NCBI GenBank assembly: GCA_039621445.1
Contig: CP154954.1
Coordinates: 31,148,012-31,212,011 of the forward strand
Length of the DNA stretch: 64,000 bases
Direction: 5' to 3'
Source of the DNA: Euglena gracilis
Taxonomy: Eukaryota; Euglenida; Euglenophyceae; Euglenales
In this document: piece after piece, positions 1 through 13,300 of the stretch
Position numbering within the stretch: position 1 is the first letter of the stretch
Layout: each line of letters opens with the position of its first letter
Translations under genes and position numbers: made by a program
Notes under the pieces: model-generated
Database searches by the model: none
The model's input: only the letters and a program-made list of their open reading frames with translations
What the model was told of the DNA's origin: nothing

Positions 1-3000
1 GCCTTGGAAGGAAGCTTAATAATCCTTAAAATTCTCAAAATGCCTTAAAAAACCCAAAAAATTTCAAAACCCCCCAAAAAAACGTAAAAGTTCTTGAAAA
101 TTTTCGCTTAAAATTATGAATGGTCACAGTTGGGCTGGTCCTGCATCTGCTGGGTGACTATCCTTTTTTCCCTGGTGATACACATTCTATGGCCCAGGAC
201 TAAACGGGTATCCCGACAACTCCCCCTCCCCATGAACCCAACGTCGACCTCCCTGCACATAATTTGTCGTCCATCTATGGTCTGTCACCCACTGCAGCGT
301 GAGCAATTGCGAATGCAGTGAAAGTGGAGGGATGGGAGAACCTGTACCAAGAGAAATTACCCCCCCCCCGGGCGCTTGGCCCGGGCCACGATTGAAGGTA
401 AGGCCAGGGGGCCAACCTTAGGGGGGCCAAGTTTGCATGTAAGGAGGAGGGGGTCCAAGCGCCCGGGGGAGGCATGCAGGTTTCTGGGGGGCAGGGGTGC
501 AGGACAGGGGAGTTCTGGGGATGGAGAGCCAGCGGCCTACGAATGGCAACGGCCCCAACCTCCACAGCAGGGGTCCTGTGGAAAAGAAGCCCACCAAACG
601 CGGTGCCAGGTGGGGGACAGCAGGGCGGGTAGGTCGGAAGGTACCAGGTATGCCGATGGGGAGACGGGAGGTAAGGCCGAGGGAGATAAATGGCAGGGCC
701 ACAGAGCGGGCCGCCTCACCCCTCTGTGTGGGGGGCGGTTGCCTGGCTGAACAGGGAGAGGACAAACTATGGCATCAAGGCAAAATTAAAGCGGACGTTG
801 AGCATGCACACACAAATAATGCACCTCACACAAAATAAAAAAGTCTTCGCAGATGGCCGGTCGAGTTGGAAGAAGATCTGTGGCACAGAAATACCACTTG
901 AGGTAATGCCTCTCGTCAGGGAGGTGAGGGCTGTTTGGCCGGCCACTGCAGTATGGGTCGCCGGCGGTAAACTGTGGTTGGCATCGGACAGAGGTGCGGC
1001 AGGGGCGAAGCTGAGATGGGGCCCACAACCAGGTGCAGGGGGTCGCTGAACGAGCCTCCCCCCCCCCCCAGAGGTCAGCTCAGTGGCCTAAAAAGTTGGG
1101 CTGCTGTCTCCCCCCGGTTGGTACTGGGCCCGACTGGGGTTCACATTGGAACCAAAAAAAAAGCAAAAAACCCAAACCCCCACACAATTTTTTCGACCCA
1201 ACAGGGCTGGGTAGCCCATCCTGGGCCCATTTTCCCACCCATTGTCGCACCTCGGAAAGCGAAACAGCCTGTCACCACCCTGCCAAGTGGACAGGAGTTT
1301 TAATTTTGTCGATAGGGGAGGGTGGCCAAAGGTTGGAAGACGGCTGCTAACTGGCTTGGCTTTCCCTGTGGGGGGATGGTGACACGGGAATGGTGTTCCG
1401 TCCGACACGAGCGACGCCGGGGCCAGGAGAGCCGTGGCCGGGCGGCACGTGTGACAGCGCCGCTCAGCCGGCGCCGCGCAGGCAGCGCAGGGGGAGGTTG
1501 GGATGCCATTTGGGTCTCAAACGGATCGGGCAGAGCCCACAGTGCGGAGGGGCTGGGCCCGAGGTCAGGGGATTCCTCTGGGTTATCCCTCTAGGGGCAG
1601 GGCGGGGGGTGGTGGCACCCCTGGGCCCCCCGTGGGATAATATGGGGGAGGGCATTTCTTTAAGAACCCAGGGGGGTTGCTGGGCAAGGGCGAGAAATTT
1701 GGGCTGGCCAGCCCCCCCCCCCTTAGTTGCACTAAGGCTTCTTGTCTGTTTATGGCGGGCGCTAACTTCGCTTCTGGCCCAGTTTGCTGCGTGGTGAGTG
1801 GCCAGGGACCCCTTACACCAGTCCTCTTTTGTTGCTCCCCCTGGCCGGGTGAGTAACTCTGGTGTAATTCCAGCGCTGTAGGGACATACACTCACCTTGT
1901 GTGGTTGGTGTGGTTCCCGTGGGTGGGTCTACACCCTTGCGCCCCAGTCCTGCTCTTGCCTCCTGCCCTCTTCCCACTTTTCTGTGTGGGGGCTGCATGG
2001 CGCAGGCTCAACGCCATGACTTGAAAAATTCCAATGTGGCCTCACGGTCCCGCGGCTTAGGTAAACCCGGGTCACCAAGTCTCGGCCTTAGGGCGGGTGG
2101 CGGGTGGGTAGTGTGCTGCTGGGTGCCAGTAATTCCTTACATACTGGTACCTGTGCTCCATGCCCTGTCCGGGGTTGGTTTGGGCGGTCCACTGCCTCGC
2201 GGGTGGGTCCCTCTCTGCTGACTTCCCCTTTGGGGTTGGGTTGCTGGGGGGTGCGCTCCTACTAGGCCGGCGCTCCTACTAGGCCGGCCAGCCCCCCCCT
2301 TCCGGGAGGGGGGCTGAACCTGGGCCGGGCTGGGCTCTGGGCTGAAATCAGACAACTGCCCCAAAAATGGCCCGCAAAAACACAGCGTTGGAAAAAAATG
2401 AGCTTCTCAACCCCAAAAAAACACGCCCAAAAGCACCCAAAACGCCATTTTGGCCATTTTGAACACCCGTTTAAATAATTTCGGCATGTTCCGCCACAAA
2501 TTTTCCGGCTTGGAGCCAGTAAAAAAAGGGGCTGGCTAGTTGGACTTGTAGCAACCCACCCGCGGGGGGGGGGGGGGTGCCGCATCAGGGCTGGACCAAA
2601 ATGGGGTTGGCTGCAGCAGCCCCCCTGGGGAGGGAAGGGGAATGCAAAACCTAAAATAGAGCTATGGTGGGCATATGTGTGGCTGGGGGATCCACCGCAA
2701 ACCATTGGAGTGGAGGTTGGGGGGGGGTCGCGTCCAGCTGGCCAGCTGTGGACAGGGTATAAAATGAAATAGTGGGAGGGGAGGGGGGGGCACAAAGGAA
2801 ATTATTTGAGCTTCGGGGCTGCAAAAAGTGCCCAGATTTGTGGTTTACGGCACCAAATCAACAAAAACAGATGACAAAAACATAAATTTTCCAGCGCAAA
2901 GCACCGGGAAGAATTTTTTTTGGTTCAGGGAGCCCCTGAACCATCGAAAAAAGGTGCTGCCTAGCTGGACCCCCAGGGGATGGGGTGCGGCTTGAAAAAA

Positions 3001-3710
3001 TCCCCTGCCGCAGACCCCCCCCCAAACCTAGAGGGGGGAGGGGTGGTCCGGACCCCCCCTCCCTTACAAGACCAATGCTCACTTAATACCCTGGCTGCGG
3101 CCGAGAACCAAAAAACACAGGGGGAGTGCCAGCACTTGCAGCCAAAGATCCGGCACATCGCCTTCATTTTCGGGCCGTGTTGCCCGGCTGGGCCCAACTT
3201 TGTTTCAGTCATCATTTGTGCAGTTGGACTTGGGGGGTTTAGTACGCTTGGAGCCAAGAAAGCCCCGGGGCAGGGTATGGAGTATGATGTGAGGTATGGG
3301 TGGGCTGGGCGGCTGCACAGGCGCAGTGAAATGGCTGCGGCACTCCCTCGGCCTTGGGAAGAAACTCCTGTAGGCACAGTAAACCGCCTCAGCCTCCAAG
3401 TGTGTGTGTGTGTGCGCGCGTGCGCGCGTGGCAACACACCCTCCCCCAGGCAGGTTAAAGGTTACAGGTTAAAGGGACCAAGCAAAATAACGTAAACAAC
3501 CCAAAAACAAAGATCACCAAGGCCACAAATAAGCGGTGGAAGCCAACATTAGAGGAGCCAAACTCGAGGAGGGGAAATGCCCCAATTGGAAAACCGCCTG
3601 GGGTGCAAACAATTGTTCACACTATTGTTCGTACCCATGCCTCTCTGGGAGATAGAGCATCTTTCTTTGGGGAAAATCTCAAAAAAAGGAAAATAGAGAA
3701 TATATATGGC
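1..3710. other. No gene recognised; repeat-rich DNA with one GC-rich island
   Basis: Long G and C runs and short AT-rich modules dominate. One GC-rich island (about 1,385-1,500) could hold a minus-strand exon, but its edges show no clear splice sites. At 3,077-3,094 is a fragment of the inverted end seen in the element at 29.4 kb. A short GT/GC microsatellite lies at 3,400-3,428. Confidence 0.4.
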
Positions 3711-3993
3711 AGCAAGATTTTATTTGGTCCTCCCCCCGGGGGGGGCAAATACAATCTCCTGGGGGGGTCAATTTTTTGCGTCATAGATGGAGTAGGGTTA
3801 GGGTTACAATTTAGGCCTGACCTTAGGCCTAACTTATAGATCAGTGCCAGGTGCACGAGTTAGGCCTAAAATTAGGCCGAACGACTAACTGTAACCCTAC
3901 TCCATCAATAACGCAAAAAAAATTGACCCGCCAGGAGATTTTAGTTGCCCCCCCCCCCCCCCCCCCGGGTAGGGGGTCAAATAAAATCTTGCT
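3711..3993. mobile_element. Foldback element with telomere-like TTAGGG core
   Basis: The two ends are inverted copies (AGCAAGATTTTATTTGG and its complement), and the similarity runs nearly to the centre: the CTCCTGG block, the TCAATTTTTT block, the GATGGAGTAGGGTTA block and TTAGGCCT motifs all recur in reverse. It would fold into a hairpin of about 130 bp per arm. A partial third copy of the arm, with GGGTTAGGGTTAGGGTTAGG, lies at 4,075-4,190. Confidence 0.6.
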
Positions 3994-4319
3994 GGTCCCA
4001 ACTATGTGGCCCCCCACAAATAAATAAGGCAGCCATTGGTTACACGCCCCACCCCGGGGGGGTCGTATAACCAATCCAGGGGGGGGGGGGATCAAAATTT
4101 TTTTGTGTTACTGGTGGAATAGGGTTAGGGTTAGGGTTAGGAGTTCGGCCTAACTTTAGGCCTAACTTGTATACCTAACTCCAATCTATAAGTTAAGCTC
4201 AAAAATTTTGGTAATAATAACCCAAATAATCTTGGTAATAATTACCCAAAAAGACTGGTAATATGACCCCCACCACGAGGGGCATATAAGCAATAGCTGC
4301 CATATGTATGTAACCCCCC

Positions 4320-4720
4320 CCCCTAATAGTGCTGCGGGGCCAATAGAGCTGCGGGTCCAAATAGTGCGGCACACCCCGCCGCCGGAGGCGGCCGTCCAAT
4401 AGTGCGGCACCCCCCCAAAACATAGCAATGTGAAATGCGTAGAAGCCGGTGCAACCAACTGCAGGCAGCTTTCGTAACCCGCAGAGAGGGGAAAGGGGGC
4501 AAATTCCCACCCGAACAACTCACGGAAGTCGTCCGAAGTTGAAACACACGACCTCACTAGCCTCAGAGTAGGGCATTGAGCAGGCAAACAGGGTGTCTGT
4601 GGTGATGGGCTGGGACCAAGAGGCACCCAGTCCAATAGTGCGGCGGGTCCAAATAGTGCTGCACCCCCCGCCGCCGGAAGCGGCCGTCCAATAGTGCGGC
4701 AGTGCAATACTATTTGGGGG
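4320..4720. repeat. GC-rich repeat, two direct copies
   Basis: A block built from CCAATAGTGCGGC and CCGCCGCCGGA-GCGGCCGTCC occurs at about 4,325-4,415 and again at 4,630-4,715, in the same orientation. No coding signal is seen between the copies. Confidence 0.5.
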
Positions 4721-4723
4721 GGT

Positions 4724-4764
4724 TTATGTATGTATGTATGTATGTATGTATGTATGTATGTATG

Positions 4765-4798
<34 letters not shown>

Positions 4799-5075
4799 TG
4801 TATGTATGTATGTATGTATGTATGTATGTATGTATGTATGTATGTATGTATGTATGTATGTATGTATGTATGTATGTATGTATGTATGTATGTATGTATG
4901 TATGTATGTATGTATGTATGTATGTATGTATGTATGTATGTATGTATGTATGTATGTATGTATGTATGTATGTATGTATGTATGTATGTATGTATGTATG
5001 TATGTATGTATGTATGTATGTATGTATGCATGTATGTATGTATGTATGTATGTATGTATATGTACGTATGTATGT
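4724..5075. repeat. (TATG)n microsatellite
   Basis: About 85 nearly perfect copies of a tetranucleotide, with few interruptions (near 4,766, 5,029 and 5,058). The open frames across it are repeat artefacts. Confidence 0.95.
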
Positions 5076-5419
5076 GTTTCAAGAATCTTTCCAAAACAAC
5101 ATCAAAGAGAATGTGTATCTGCTCTTTGTGGAGAATGGGGTGGAACTCACGCCTCCTGCAAAATATAGCCATAAATTATAATTTTGGTGTACTCCTGGCA
5201 CCTGGCCTGAGTCAATTTTAAATGAAAATCCATAGGGTTGAATATCAGGGGGGGACACAAATGCACACTGCAGATATCAGCAAGCCATATAAAAAAAATA
5301 AGCAGCCCAAAAGGTTGGAGGGGGAAGATAGACAATCAGGGCAAGAGTCGAACGATTGGGGAACTTGGAAGGGTCCAGGGGGGGGGCGGCTCAGACGCTT
5401 GGGGGAACATGCCTGCCGA

Positions 5420-5740
5420 GGGGGGGAAGAACATAACATTTTGGTTTGGTAATACGCACACGCACAGACACCCACCCACAGACCCAGTTGAGGAGACCGG
5501 CACGACTTGGAAGACCCAGGGAGGGAGGCGGGGGTTGGGCGTAGCCGGCAGCCTTCCCTGCGGCCACCTCCAGCGCGCCGACGATTAGTTTGGCTGTTTT
5601 GGATTGGGTTCTCAGGGGCCGGCCAGGGCGCGGCTCGTGTTGAGGGGACTGGCCACGCCGCGCTGTGCGGCGGCCCAACGTTGGGCGGCAGAGGACCCGC
5701 AGGGCAACCGGGATGTCCCTTGCCAGTGCAATACGCCCCC
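5420..5740 (-). other. GC-rich islands, possible exons of an unidentified gene
   Basis: On the minus strand, about 5,595-5,555 reads AKLIVGALEVAAGKAAGYAQ after AAAACAG, with GT and GC donors nearby. About 5,705-5,630 reads AAQRWAAAQRGVASPLNTSR. Base composition is like that of the real exons, but neither island matches a known domain, and I could not link them in phase to each other or to the gene at 10.4 kb. Confidence 0.2.
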
Positions 5741-6079
5741 TGCAGGGTTTCAAAGTGGGCACACGGGCAGGGGAAAAAAGCCCCGAAAGATTTAAAAAAA
5801 AACACCGTAAAAAATTGCAAAGAATCTGCAAAGAGGATGAATCGCCCCGCAGCGTGAACAAAAACTTGCTGCAGGGAACTTGCAGAAAAATTACCATTCT
5901 GCCTTTCTCCCCCCAAAAAAATCTGACTGGCAGATGAAATACTGTAAATAAAAAATGGAAAAAAATGCACAATCCAGAATTTAATGGGTTTTGTTGTTTT
6001 TTTCCGAAAAGCACTGCAAAGAAAAATTGCACAAAAACCACACAGCCACAATCACTTTATGCGGCTTTCGGGCTGGACC

Positions 6080-6451
6080 AGGGTTTGATATAAGGACAGG
6101 TGGGGGGGTGGTCCGGACCCCCCCCCCCCTGCAGGCCAGGAGGGGGGGTGGGAGGGACACCCCCCCACCCAAACAGTGGCGTGGTCCGGGTGACCGAAAA
6201 TTTTTGACCCCCCAAAACGACCCAAAGTGCCATTTTGGACACTTTTTCGGCAAAAATTTGCCAAAAATGCAAAAAAAAATTTCGGCTCAAAGCGCCGGAG
6301 GAAAAAATTGACCCTTTTTGCGGGGGGTCCTGGGTCCCCCCCCCAGACCCCCCTGGCAGGTGGGGGGGGTCCGGACCCCCTCCTGCAGGCCAGGAGGGGG
6401 GGGGACACCCCCCCCACCTAAACCATGTACGCCCTCCTTATATCAAACCCT
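6080..6451. mobile_element. Non-autonomous TIR transposon, 10-bp target duplication
   Basis: Perfect 17-bp inverted ends, AGGGTTTGATATAAGGA, are flanked by identical GGGCTGGACC at 6070-6079 and 6452-6461. The 372-bp interior has C and G runs and no coding capacity. A 10-bp duplication is in the Mutator-like range. Confidence 0.85.
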
Positions 6452-9400
6452 GGGCTGGACCTGACGCCCGGGCTTTCGGGCTTTCCCAGACTCCCGTCCC
6501 CACTGATGCCAGGGGTTCCCTGCGGCGGGCAACAGAACACGTCAACTATTCACAGAAAAAAGAAAAAAGAGGGAAAAAACAAAAAAAAAAAAAAAATTCA
6601 TTGTAGGACTGGGCCGACCCGCGGTACCCCAGCAGTGGCGGCGGCAAACTGGGGGACGGGACTGGGGAGCGTGTGCACCTGGCTCAGGGCCCGGGGCCCG
6701 GAAAAACGCCACAGGATGAATGAATGACGCCTTTCCCAAAACTCAGGAGTGGCAAAAAAAATACTGGGAGGTTTGGGTCCGTCAGGCATGCGCGGCAGCA
6801 AGCCGGGAGGGTTTGGTGCACACGGCTGGGAATATTGGAGTACTCTGGAACGCCTGCCTTCAAACGTGCTAAACCCGCCCCCCCCCCCCCCAACAACAAC
6901 CTGGCGGGACCGTTGCCCCTGGCAATGGCCAAATAACTTGGCGGAGGGGGGGGGGGGGAGGGGCAAAAAAGAAGGTTCCAGTAACTTGGCACCCCCTTTT
7001 ACGTCAAAATTCCTTAACGACGCTGAGAAAATGGCTCAAATAAACTGGCAGGGGACAGGGCCAAAAGTTGGTTCCAATAAACCTGGCACCCCACCAGGCT
7101 ATTTGGGGGGTTAACCCAACGGGCCAATGCAAATTTTCTGTGTTGATTCCTTCTCGCGTGATATTCCTTTGGCCTGACAGCGTTGACAGAAAGACTGGAA
7201 AAATGAAGTTAGATGTGACACGAGAATACCAATGAGGGATATCTCAAAATTCTTCCGCTTGTTAAGCGGATTCGTGATGCCGGCATTCGCAAGCCAAACA
7301 CCAGGAGCACTTTTCTCAATTCCCGTTGCCGCTGGCCAGACCGACTGCGGCCTGAATGCCTTCTTGTGGCCAGCCGCATCCATTGACACATGCTCGACTT
7401 CGAGGCATGGGCTTCATCCTCATGTGCCATGCCCCCTGCCATTTGCGGTGGCCATGCAGACTGAGACGCAGGGCTCGGGACAAAGGGGGGGGGGACACCA
7501 CTGGCTCTCACTTCCCAGGCCGGCCCAGTGGGGGCAAGGCAGTCCCAGCCAGCATCCCTGTGGCATATGGGGCCCGGGTGGTTTGGGTGGGCAGTGGACC
7601 ACTGCTGGCGAGGCGCGGTGTAACAGAAAAGCTAAACCTCCCCAAATGATCCCCTGGGGTATTATTTTTTTGCCTGTCCCGGCCCGAGGGGGAGCATTAT
7701 TTGGGGGGGGGGGGTGATAACACCCCAAAAATTTCGAAATTTTTCGAAGTCCTTTCGAAGTCCCATGGAACCCCAAAATAGCTCCTAAAATCTCCCTTTG
7801 GGGTCATTTTTTTGTACTTTCTCATTAAATTTAGCATCTTTGGAGGCTAGATGATCCAGAAAAAATCGATTTTTTCGTAATTTGTTGTCAGAGATTGTGA
7901 TTTTGCCTACATTTTCAGGTCAAAATCCAGGTCGGCGGCCCGAAATTGGGGGGGGGGTATTAACTCGGTCCCCGAAGTCGGACCCCGAGGGGGGGGGGGT
8001 ATTATTTGGGGGGGGGTATTATTTGGGGGGAGGGTTTACCAAAAAAAAAGCAAAGAGAGGGAGGGACACCCTCAGCAGTGGTGGCGGGGGATATAGTAGA
8101 GAGGGGGTCGTGGTGCCTGAATGGCACATCGTATTACTGTGGCGGTGTGGCGGGGGCCTGAAGCGGTGCCGGAGGCAATTTTGTGGCCATGATTTTTCGG
8201 AAGCCCTGTGTTGCCCACTCCTTTTGAGCCACCGGTGACAATAATCGTCGACGATGGCAAACGTCTTTTGCAGGTTGGCAACAGTAAACCAAAGGCAAAC
8301 GAGCAACCACATGCTTTTTTATACCCTTCAACACCCGCATTGACAGCCAACATTCATTGTTTTTGAACACCCCAAACCCTGCAACTGTACGGGTCATCTG
8401 AAACTGTTGTGTTGTAATGTTTCATTATTTTACTCTATTGCGGTTCTCTGGCTTCTTCTCGTGGTCCCCTGTGAATATGTTCTGACCCAGTTTTGCAGAA
8501 GGCTGTGAGCATCCTTTACAGGTCCCCATAACAAACACTACGCTCCTCTCGTTGCAAAAGGGCCTCATCTTGTTCCTTCTCTTCTTGGTCTTTCTCCAAA
8601 CGTGGGGAGGTGGACCTCTGACCCTGGGTCTTCTTAAGGACCCCGGGGGGGGGGGCCTGCGGGCCGGCTCGAAAAGGTGCTGGCTGGAAAAAGGTGCTGG
8701 CTGGGGTCCAAGGGGAGGGGGTCCAGCCAGCTGGGAGCTAAACCTGGCAGGTCCCCAAAAAATGTCCAAATCCAGCTGGGTTGGCATTTTCAGCCAAAAC
8801 GAGGAGGTGAAGACCCAAAAACCACCATTTGCCATTTTGGACAAAAATGCCATTTGAGGCCATTTTTGACCCCCTTCTTGCACTAAAAAAAACTTTTTCG
8901 GTCCAGCACGGCTTTGCCGGGATACCCCGAACTTTACTGGGGGGGTTTCGGCCTGGCTAGGAGCTGCTGGAAAAAAAAAGGTGCTGGCTGGCTGGACCCC
9001 CCACAGGGGTAGGGTCCGTTCTGGCGTAAGAAAACCCCTGATCTCAACACCAACATCAGAGCAGACAGAGCCAAGGTGGAGGGCAGCCTTGCCTGGAACA
9101 GGAAGCCACCCCAGGACCACCAACTCTAATATCCACGCGTTCATGTACATTTGCAATCTGAATGGCCACTGCACACATGCACAATGGTCACCCATTGCGC
9201 GCAATGCATGACCGTTGAGCTTGTGCACAATGGGTCACAGATGCCGCTGGGCTTATAAGAACCCCTCCGGTGTTACAATATGGCCTTAATTTTTTGGGAA
9301 ATGTATGTCTCCGAGCGTTGAAGCCCGTGGTTTTGAAACTTTTTTTAAAAAAATAATTCAAAAATTCCCTGGGTCTCAACACCATCAGAGGCCAAAACCA

Positions 9401-9505
9401 ACAGAGGGTGGCCAAAGGAACAAAAGAATCAAAAGGATGGGTTGCACAGCTGTTCCCACCCATCAGAAGCCGATTTGTTTCAAAACGGCTTTTCGGAAAA
9501 AAAAA

Positions 9506-9537
<32 letters not shown>

Positions 9538-9550
9538 AAAAGGGCCTTAA

Positions 9551-9690
9551 AAAAGCCGTTTCGCCATTGGCAAAACGGAAAAAAGCCATTTCGCCATTGG
9601 CAAAACGGCAAAAAAGCCGTTTCGCCACCAGAGAAACGGCGAAAAAGCTGTTTCGCCATTGGCAAAACGGCGAAAAAGCCGTTTTGCCAG
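9551..9690. repeat. Tandem hairpin repeat (about 36-bp unit)
   Basis: Four to five copies of a unit containing GCCGTTTCGCCATTGGCAAA and its ACGGC partner, separated by A5-6. Each unit is itself a short inverted repeat (CCGTTT...AAACGG), so the array could form a row of small hairpins. Confidence 0.8.
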
Positions 9691-10181
9691 CCAAATGTCA
9701 GAAAAGTGGCAAAAAAGCCGAAAAGCCAAAATGAAACACATACGGGTGGGAACAGCCGGGTTTTCAAAAAAGCCAAACATTGCACACATTGCGCAATGGA
9801 AATGAGGACACAAGCCAGTGCCTGGGGCTCCAATGCAGACAAAAGAAGGACTGAAATGGGATCACCCATAGACACGGTGTGCAGAAGAACCCATTTGCAA
9901 ATGGCCACTTTCGCTGTCGTGCTGACCCTCATTTTTGTGTGATGGCAATGTCCTCGCATTGTCCTGAACGTCTTGCGCTATTGTCACTGTCCCATTGTAT
10001 GTATTTTGACCCTTGACAGATCCCATTTGTTGCTCTTCTTTACAATCCTCCCTTTGTATCTCATTCCTTAAATTCAAAATCAGTGATCAGCATCCAATTA
10101 TTTCAGTACTTTTTGAACGGGGGATTGTTTCTCTTGGTTGGTTGCATTACTTTAAGTTGTCTGAAAAAATGAGGCTTCGCA

Positions 10182-10288
10182 CAAATACACACACGCACCC
10201 ACCCACGCACGCACGCACGCACGCAAGGATGCACGCACGCATGCACGGACGCACGCACGCGCGCACACACACACGCATGCGCGCGCGA
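10182..10288. repeat. CA / ACGC microsatellite
   Basis: Alternating purine-pyrimidine tract of CACA and ACGC steps, just downstream of the stop codon of the gene at 10.4-14.1 kb. Confidence 0.85.
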
Positions 10289-10370
10289 TAAAATAGGACG
10301 TCCCCCGGAAGCGTCCGCTGCACCGCATCAACCGGAAATAAAGCAACAGAAGGGCAGTCGCTCAATCTGC

Positions 10371-13300
10371 TCAGGCAATGGCTCGCCGTTGCTTCCGCTT
10401 GTTCTTCCAAGCCCTGAGGAGGGGAGGGGTGGCACAAGCCGAAAACCAGGAACCAGCTGCAAATGCATGTGCAAAGAAAGTGCATTTTGGCCAACATCAA
10501 AAAAAGGAATGCATTTGTTTACTCCCTTCATGAATATTACCGTGTTAACTGGAAATGTTTTATGAATGTTGCAGAAATGTGCAAGCGCAGCAAAATTTCA
10601 AATGTGACTAACAAGCACCCACCCGCATAATCTCGTAGCATAATCTTGTGGGACGCTCACTGCTCATCAGCCCTTGGACTTTTGCGAGTGTGCGGTGCCA
10701 GCACACGCCACCCACCTGTTGCCCCCCGGGCCCTCCAGGGACAGGTCCAGCGCGCTGGCGAAGTGCTCCACGGTCAGGCCCTCCTCTTGGGGGCAGGCTT
10801 CCTTTCCCGAAGGGGCCGAGGGGGAAGGGGGTTGGCAGGACGGCCACGTCAGGGACGAGGTGTGGCCCCGTATCCACCAGACGTTTCATAGGACGCGAAG
10901 GGGGCTGGCGCCTGCTCACCCACCCACCTGACCCACCTGTTGTGGGGGGGGGGCTCAGTGGCATAGCATAGCATACCTAGCATAGCATGGCATGGCATAG
11001 CATGGCATAGCATAGCATAGCACAGCACAGCATAGCATAGTACAGCATAGCATGGCATAGCACAGCACAGCATAGCATAGCATAGTACAGCATAGCATGG
11101 CATTGCATGGCATGGCATAGCACAGCATAGTATGGCATTGCATGGCATAGCATAGCACAGCATGGCATTGCATGGTTTAGCATTGCATAGCATAGCATAG
11201 CATAGCATAGCACAGCATAGCATAGCTAGCATAGCATGGCATGGCATTGCATGGCATAGCACAGCACAGCATGGCATAGCACAGCATAGCACAGCATAGC
11301 ACAGCATAGCATAACATGGCATAGGGTGAACCCCCATCCCAGGCAGGGCAGAACGGGAAGGCCTGGTGGGGGGGGTCGACCCCCCCCCACCCAGGAGGTG
11401 GGGGGTGATGGACCCCCCCCACCCACCCACCACAGCATTTGCACCAATTTCGGGGAAACGGGGATATTGGCCAGAAAAATTTTGAACTTTTTTTTTGAAA
11501 AATGAACCCAAAACACATGATTTTTTGATGGAAAACCACATTTTTTTCACAAAAAATCTCAAAAAATTCAGGGTTAAAAATTGGTAGTTTTTAGGAGGGG
11601 AGTAAAAAAAAAAAAACGAAGCTCAAAAAAAAAAAACGGACAAAAATTTGGCACAGTCCAATTTTACTGATATTTTTTTCTCTTGGATTTTTTTTGATTT
11701 TCAATGGCTTTTTTTGCATCAAAAACCACTCAAAATCAAAATTTCGAGAAAATGTTGATATTTTGGAAGGTGTGAAAAAATTCGGTTTTGGGGGGGGTTT
11801 GGGGGGACCTCGTGTATGGGTCCCAAAATGGGTCAAAAAAACACCCGGCACCGAAGGCGCCAGGAAATTTTTTTGGGGTCCAAAAATTGGTGCCACCAGA
11901 ACAACGGGAAGAGGTGGTGGGGGGGGTCGACCCCCCCCACCACACCATGCAGGGGGTGGGGGTGGTCCCCCCCCACCCACCACCCTGGCCGCGAGGCCGT
12001 TTCCCGTTCTGCCCTGATCCCAGGTCACCCACTTGGCCAACCCCCAGATACCCCTGAGGGGGGGCAACCTACCCAGGGCCCACTGTTAAAAAAAAAACCC
12101 ATAATATCGACTCTGACTCTGACTCGTAACCTAGAATCAGGAGAGGGGTTGGAAGGTGATGAATGCTTGGAAGGAAACATGCGAAAAGTGAGAAAATGGG
12201 CAAAATCCACAAAAGCTGGGGGAGGAGCACCAAACAAACCCCTGCAAACACAAATCCCCAAAGTTGCGGGCAGTGAAACTCTTCTAAAAACACAGGGAGC
12301 TGGAAAGCTGTGGGGATTGTTCAGAATAGGACAGAAAATACGGCGCAACATTGTATATGTTTGAACTCAAAAAATGCAATCCCTAAAATCCCCAAAAATG
12401 TGCGAAAAACCTCCTAGAAAGATATTGCCGAGGGACGAAAAATGCTCGGGGCATCACCCTCCAAAAACGCCTCGCGCCGGAAAAAAGGAACGCTGCACGG
12501 GCGACCCCCGCCGGCGGACAGCTGAGGGACTCGTGTTCGAAGACGTCGTCCTGGCGCAGCATCCCTGGGAGGGGGTTGGGGGTGGGCGGAGGCCGCAGGT
12601 CACGAAGACCGTCACTGAGACAGGGTTTGGCTTGAGGGCCCGGGGTCGAGCCTTTGCAATGATTGACCGACCCCCCCCTGGGAATTGAGGAATTGAGGGG
12701 TTTGGGGAAAGCCCAGGCAGTCCCGCTGAAGACAAAAAAAAAGCCAGGCAGCCGCCCCCTCTCCCGGGGGGGGGGGGGTCAGAAAAGCGATTGTTTCTCT
12801 CAATTCTGAGCTTCTTTGGCTGAACTCTGACACTCACAATTGTGTTCTAATTAAAGACCAGGGAGTGGGGGGTCCCCACCCACTCTGGGGGGGGGGGGTT
12901 GGGAGAGGGAGCTTTTTGTTTTCTTTTTTAAGAAAAGACACCTAGGGATAGGTTTTGTAAACAAATTGAAATACTTGATTGACTCCCCTAATCACCATCA
13001 AATGCATATAGAAAAATCAGACCCATTTTTTTTAAATGGGGGGAACGAGGACAGAAAGAGAGTTTTCACAAGATTTCTTGGGTGCAAACTCCTCTTTGTT
13101 TCATAGTGAAAATTACACCTGTTTGCTTGTAGTGCTTTTTTTATTCTCATCGTGTTTTTAAACACATAATTTTGCTTGTTTTGTTTGAAAAAATAACGGG
13201 TTTTTTGTATGTGTCTTACTTTATTTCTTTAAAGCTTCATGACGTATTGGGGATAAGAATTACCATAAAATTTTCAGAACAAGAATGGGCATGTATAATT

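Larger units (their letters stand above)
7100..10370. other. No gene recognised; mixed repeats
   Basis: Holds copies of a GGTGCTGGCTGGCTGGACC repeat family (about 8,660-9,010), an A-run (9,497-9,541) and long G runs. Minus-strand frames at 7,110-7,510 and 8,130-8,350 stay open for 60-100 codons, but I see no domain and no splice sites that connect them. Confidence 0.35.

Noticed and set aside
3790-4135. True telomere
   Set aside because: Only a few TTAGGG units occur, inside an inverted repeat and with ordinary sequence on both sides.
4694-5221. Long open frames of Met-Tyr-Val-Cys or Ile-His-Thr-Tyr repeats
   Set aside because: They are translations of the (TATG)n microsatellite; a tetranucleotide lacking stop codons is open in several frames.
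8072-8353. IIVTGGSKGVG, resembling the nucleotide-binding motif of short-chain dehydrogenases
   Set aside because: No other part of that fold is present, the flanking frame is not protein-like, and no splice sites support it.
10849-11562. Cys-Tyr-Ala-Met repeat protein
   Set aside because: Pentanucleotide satellite at 10,961-11,324 read through flanking transposon sequence.
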